This document shows positions 5,000 to 7,434 of a DNA stretch of 7,434 bases, piece after piece (the stretch's first letter is position 1; each line of letters opens with the position of its first letter). Under the pieces are notes generated by a model. The model made no database searches, was not told the origin of the DNA, and was given only the letters and a program-made list of their open reading frames with translations. This DNA is from Clostridiales bacterium (GTDB lineage: Bacteria > Bacillota_A > Clostridia > Peptostreptococcales > Anaerovoracaceae): positions 1 to 7,434 of the forward strand of contig SVCR01000076.1 in the NCBI GenBank assembly GCA_015058265.1. The letters run 5' to 3'. The translations under genes were made by a program, and so were the position numbers.

Positions 5000-6136
5000 G
5001 TGGGCAACCAACTGATTATTAAAGAAGTAACCACCAAGGCGGAACGGAGGGTCTTTGTAGATTATCCGAACCGCCTTTACCGTGATAGCAGGTTTTTCGT
5101 TCCTGCTTTTTTTGGGGATGATATGGCTGACTGGGATCCGAAGAGGAATCCGGCTTTCAGCTATTGCGAGGCCAAAGCGTTTCTGGCTTATAGGGGAGAC
5201 GAGGTGGTCGGACGTATAGGGGCTATCCTCAGTCACAAGGCGAATGCGAAGTGGGGAACCAAGAGAATGAGGTTCTCGCAGGTAGACTTCATAGATGACT
5301 ACGAAGTATCCAGAGCTCTCTTCGAGACTGTCGAGAGCTGGGCGAGGCTCAAGGGCTGTAATGAGGTCCACGGACCGCTTGGATTCTGCGATATGGATCG
5401 TGAGGGAATGCTGGTCGAAGGCTTTGACCGCAGGAGCATGTTCATCACTTATTACAATCATCCGTATTATCTCAAGCATCTGGAAGCTCTCGGTTATGTC
5501 AAAGACACAGACTGGATCGAGCATCTCATCCCTCTTCATGGCTGGGATGATCCTAACTACAAGAGGCTGAAGAGGATATCTGACGCGATGCTGAAGAGGA
5601 CGGGATTCCATAAGGTGGAGGTCCGCAGCCGTCTGGATGTCAGACCATATGTACGTAAAGCTTTTGAACTTGTCAACATCGCATATGCGCATCTGTATGG
5701 CGTTGTTGAACTGAATGACAAGCAGATCGACAAATATGTCAATAAGTTCCTGCCTCTCATAGATCCGGATTTCTGCTGCCTGGTAGTAGATGATAACGAT
5801 GATCTTATGGGCTTTGGCGTAGGTGCGCCGTCTATGGCAGAAGCTATGCGTCAATGTAAGGGGCATCTGTTCCCGTTCGGCTGGCCGGGAGTGCTGAAAT
5901 CACTTAAGAAGAATGATACACTTGACCTCTTCCTGATCGCCGTAAGACCGGAACTGCAGGGATCCGGAGTAAACGGGATCATTATGGAGCATCTGTTCAC
6001 TGGATGCAATAAGCATGGCATAGTGCAGGCGGAAACGGGGCCTCAGCTCGAGACGAATACTAAGGTTTACAGCCAGTGGAAGATGTTCAATATAGAGCCG
6101 CACAAGCGCAGAAGGTGCTTTATTAAACAGCTTTGA
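5000..6136 (+). CDS. GNAT-like acyltransferase-family protein of unknown substrate
   Basis: This 378-residue protein resembles a conserved family of about 375 residues, found in many anaerobes, that is annotated as GNAT-like and has no known substrate. Visible conserved stretches are the N-terminal IIKEVTTK, then KRNPAFSYCEAKAFLAY, VGRIGAILSHKAN, HGPLGFCDMDREGMLVEGFD (from H124), YYNHPYYLKHLEALGYVKD and LFPFGW. A C-terminal VRPELQGSGVNGII segment (Q320-G321-S322-G323) matches the acetyl-CoA pyrophosphate-binding loop of GNAT enzymes, and the protein ends in a basic HKRRRCFIKQL tail. GTG at 5000 is chosen because AGAAGGG (4984-4990) lies 9 bases upstream and the protein then starts where the family does. 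An in-frame GTG at 4916 would begin before the likely transcription start. It is probably co-transcribed with the YitT gene 28 bases downstream. Confidence 0.82.
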   Translation: MGNQLIIKEVTTKAERRVFVDYPNRLYRDSRFFVPAFFGDDMADWDPKRNPAFSYCEAKAFLAYRGDEVVGRIGAILSHKANAKWGTKRMRFSQVDFIDDYEVSRALFETVESWARLKGCNEVHGPLGFCDMDREGMLVEGFDRRSMFITYYNHPYYLKHLEALGYVKDTDWIEHLIPLHGWDDPNYKRLKRISDAMLKRTGFHKVEVRSRLDVRPYVRKAFELVNIAYAHLYGVVELNDKQIDKYVNKFLPLIDPDFCCLVVDDNDDLMGFGVGAPSMAEAMRQCKGHLFPFGWPGVLKSLKKNDTLDLFLIAVRPELQGSGVNGIIMEHLFTGCNKHGIVQAETGPQLETNTKVYSQWKMFNIEPHKRRRCFIKQL

Positions 6137-6164
6137 TCCTGTTTGAATGGAGATATACGAATAA

Positions 6165-7043
6165 ATGGAATTGAATAAAAAGACCCTGTACCGCGCCGGC
6201 ATAACGGTACTGGGTAATCTTACATATGCAGCCGGAGTCAATTTGATGATCACACCGATCCATCTGTACAGCGGAGGCTTTACGGGAATAGCACAGCTGA
6301 TAAGGACTTTTTTGCTGGAGTTCCTGCATGTTCCGCAGATCCCCGGAGTGGATTACATGGGCGTGATCTATTTCCTGATCAATCTGCCTTTCTTCCTGAT
6401 GGCATATCGAGTGATGGGCAGGAAGTTCTGTATCACGACACTGATATCTATAGGGATGGCGTCTTTGTTCCTCGTACTTATACCTGTTCCTTCTACTCCG
6501 ATCGTCAGCGACAAGATACTTGCATCGCTTGTCGGAGGTCTCGGATCGGGATTCGGTGCAGGGCTGGTTCTCAGAGCCGGAAGCTCGCAGGGCGGACAGG
6601 ATCTGGTAGGTGTATGCCTGGCTAAAACACATCCTGACTTTAAGGTCGGTGTTATCGGCATCATCATCAGTGTCTGCATTTATACGATATGTCTCTTTAT
6701 GTATGATGTAGAGACCGTCCTGTACTCTATCATATTTGCGGTTGCGACCGGCGTTCTCATCGACAAGGTCCATACGCAGAACATCAAGATAGAATGCATG
6801 ATATTCACAAAGAAAGAAGGATTGGCGGAAGCTATCCTCAATGAACTGAGCAGAGGAGTCACTGTCTGGGAGGGAGCCGGTGCTTATACCAATGAGAGTT
6901 CGCATGTCCTTCTCACAGTCATCTCGAAATACGAAGAAGTTCATCTCAGAGAGATCATAGCCAGGGTCGATCCGAATGCATTCATGGTGATCACTGATAA
7001 TGCAAGGGTAGCGGGGAATTTCCAGAAGAGATTCACTGACTGA
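6165..7043 (+). CDS. YitT-family integral membrane protein (DUF161 + DUF2179)
   Basis: This 292-residue membrane protein has about five to six hydrophobic segments (roughly 10-30, 64-83, 88-108, 118-138, 160-180 and 184-200), followed by a soluble C-terminal domain. Family signatures are the N-terminal YSGGFTGIAQL (35-45) and the mid-protein GSSQGGQDL (139-147), an internally repeated glycine-rich motif typical of YitT proteins. The C-terminal DUF2179 domain shows GVTVWEGAGAYT (231-242) and DPNAFMVITD (269-278). The fold is related to transporters, but the function of the family is not established. The ATG follows GGAG (6149-6152) with a longish 12-base gap. It is the last gene before a strong terminator. 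Confidence 0.93.
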   Translation: MELNKKTLYRAGITVLGNLTYAAGVNLMITPIHLYSGGFTGIAQLIRTFLLEFLHVPQIPGVDYMGVIYFLINLPFFLMAYRVMGRKFCITTLISIGMASLFLVLIPVPSTPIVSDKILASLVGGLGSGFGAGLVLRAGSSQGGQDLVGVCLAKTHPDFKVGVIGIIISVCIYTICLFMYDVETVLYSIIFAVATGVLIDKVHTQNIKIECMIFTKKEGLAEAILNELSRGVTVWEGAGAYTNESSHVLLTVISKYEEVHLREIIARVDPNAFMVITDNARVAGNFQKRFTD

Positions 7044-7073
7044 TTCTGAACAATTATACAGAGTGTTTTTCAG

Positions 7074-7101
7074 AAACCTTCACATTATGTGGAGGTTTTT
7101 T
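7074..7101 (+). terminator. Rho-independent terminator after the YitT gene
   Basis: AAACCTTCAC (7074-7083) pairs with GTGGAGGTTT (7089-7098) through one T-G pair, with loop ATTAT. The stem runs into six T at 7096-7101. It lies 30 bases after the stop codon. Confidence 0.88.
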
Positions 7102-7109
7102 GATATACT
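7079..7109 (+). promoter_or_regulatory. Possible extended -10 promoter for the small ORF-tmk unit
   Basis: TGA-TATACT gives an extended -10 (hexamer 7104-7109) directly after the terminator T-run. The best -35 is TTCACA (7079-7084), 19 bases upstream and inside the terminator stem. Transcription would start near 7116, almost at the ATG at 7118. Confidence 0.42.
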
Positions 7110-7117
7110 AACTTCAA

Positions 7118-7348
7118 ATGATTTATTTTAAGATTCTGTTTATCATACTTCTGACGCTGCCCGTTATCGGAGCAGCGGCTTATCTGTATTATGCCATCAG
7201 AGAGAATATCCGTAAGCTGAATTTCCGTGACCGCAAGAAACAAGCAGTAGAGCAGGCGGCCAGAGCTCAGGCGCAGGAGGAGGTTCTCTCTGCTCACAGA
7301 TTCGGACAGACTGATGTCCGGAGCACCACCCGGAGGAGACCGCGATGA
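7118..7348 (+). CDS. Small membrane-anchored protein of unknown function upstream of tmk
   Basis: I do not recognise this 76-residue protein. It has one N-terminal membrane segment (about residues 4-26, MIYFKILFIILL onwards), followed by a charged, Ala/Gln/Glu-rich helical stretch (about 29-58) and a very basic end, RSTTRRRPR. The predicted topology is a short N-terminus with most of the protein in the cytoplasm. The ATG at 7118 is the first start after an in-frame TAA at 7109-7111 and has no ribosome binding site. Its stop overlaps the tmk start as ATGA (7345-7348), and the tmk ribosome binding site lies in its last codons, so real translation of this frame and coupling to tmk are likely. 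Confidence 0.68.
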   Translation: MIYFKILFIILLTLPVIGAAAYLYYAIRENIRKLNFRDRKKQAVEQAARAQAQEEVLSAHRFGQTDVRSTTRRRPR

Positions 7349-7434
7349 GAGGCCTTTTCATTACTCTGGAGGGTGGAGACGGTGCAGGCAAATCCACGCA
7401 GATAAGGAATATTGAGAGGTTCTTCGAAGAGAAG
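7345..7434 (+). CDS. tmk: Thymidylate kinase, N-terminal fragment, 3' end outside window
   Basis: Thymidylate kinase phosphorylates dTMP to dTDP with ATP in the cytoplasm, for DNA synthesis. Only the first 30 codons are present. They begin MRGLFITLEGGDGAGKSTQ, containing the Walker A loop GGDGAGKST of the family, where E. coli and Gram-positive enzymes have a close F-I-x-x-E-G-x-x-G-A-G-K-x-T pattern. The ATG follows GGAGGAG (7332-7338) with 6 bases between and overlaps the preceding stop as ATGA. The frame is open to the window edge. Confidence 0.93.
   Translation, partial: MRGLFITLEGGDGAGKSTQIRNIERFFEEK

Noticed and set aside
4814..5866. Antisense open frame (350 codons) opposite the GNAT gene
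   Set aside because: It is a shadow of a convincing + strand gene; no recognisable domain or ribosome binding site.
6123..6944. Antisense open frame (273 codons) opposite the YitT gene
   Set aside because: The + strand gene is a clear YitT-family protein; the reverse frame is polar and patternless.

Overview
The window reads as a chromosomal segment of a low-to-mid GC Gram-positive anaerobe, most likely a member of the Clostridia (Bacillota). The evidence is the end of a dlt (teichoic acid D-alanylation) operon, a short-form phosphate acetyltransferase, a YitT-family membrane protein, strong AGGAG-type ribosome binding sites, sigma-A type promoters and U-tract terminators. I cannot fix the genus from sequence alone. 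Nothing here looks like phage, transposon, CRISPR or a defence island. The content is core metabolism and envelope genes, nearly all on the + strand.

Layout. Positions 1-477 hold the 3' end of dltD and a small single-pass membrane protein whose last six residues (FTYAGF) match the C-terminal F-x-Y-x-x-F motif of DltX. Positions 478-601 are a dense regulatory region with a good -35/-10 promoter, a long imperfect palindrome (518-572) and a possible redox-regulator site, leading into pta (602-1612). A GC-rich hairpin separates pta from a cyclophilin-type peptidyl-prolyl isomerase lipoprotein (1716-2357). Positions 2387-2554 carry a bidirectional-looking terminator, an orphan copy of a tRNA 3' end, a second terminator, and an intact tRNA-Val(CAC) on the - strand with its own promoter.

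From about 2664 a second + strand unit begins: a small ABM-fold protein (2731-3018), a HAD-superfamily phosphatase (3051-3944) and a PfkB-family kinase resembling pseudouridine kinase (3934-4884). The last two overlap by 11 bases and are probably translationally coupled. A new promoter at about 4895-4925 and a leader hairpin precede a GNAT-like protein (5000-6136) and a YitT-family protein (6165-7043), closed by a clear terminator (7074-7101). A last unit starts with a small membrane protein (7118-7348) that overlaps the start of thymidylate kinase (tmk, 7345 to the window end).

How they work together. DltD and the DltX-like protein belong to one envelope D-alanylation pathway. Pta interconverts acetyl-CoA and acetyl phosphate in fermentation, but no ackA is adjacent here. 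The HAD phosphatase and the kinase probably act on related phosphorylated small molecules. The best leads are the DltX-like protein at the unusual 3' end of the dlt operon, the palindromic pta promoter, the duplicated tRNA-Val 3' end with a T-stem mismatch in the intact gene, and the kinase-phosphatase pair. I did not find an obviously new multi-gene system.
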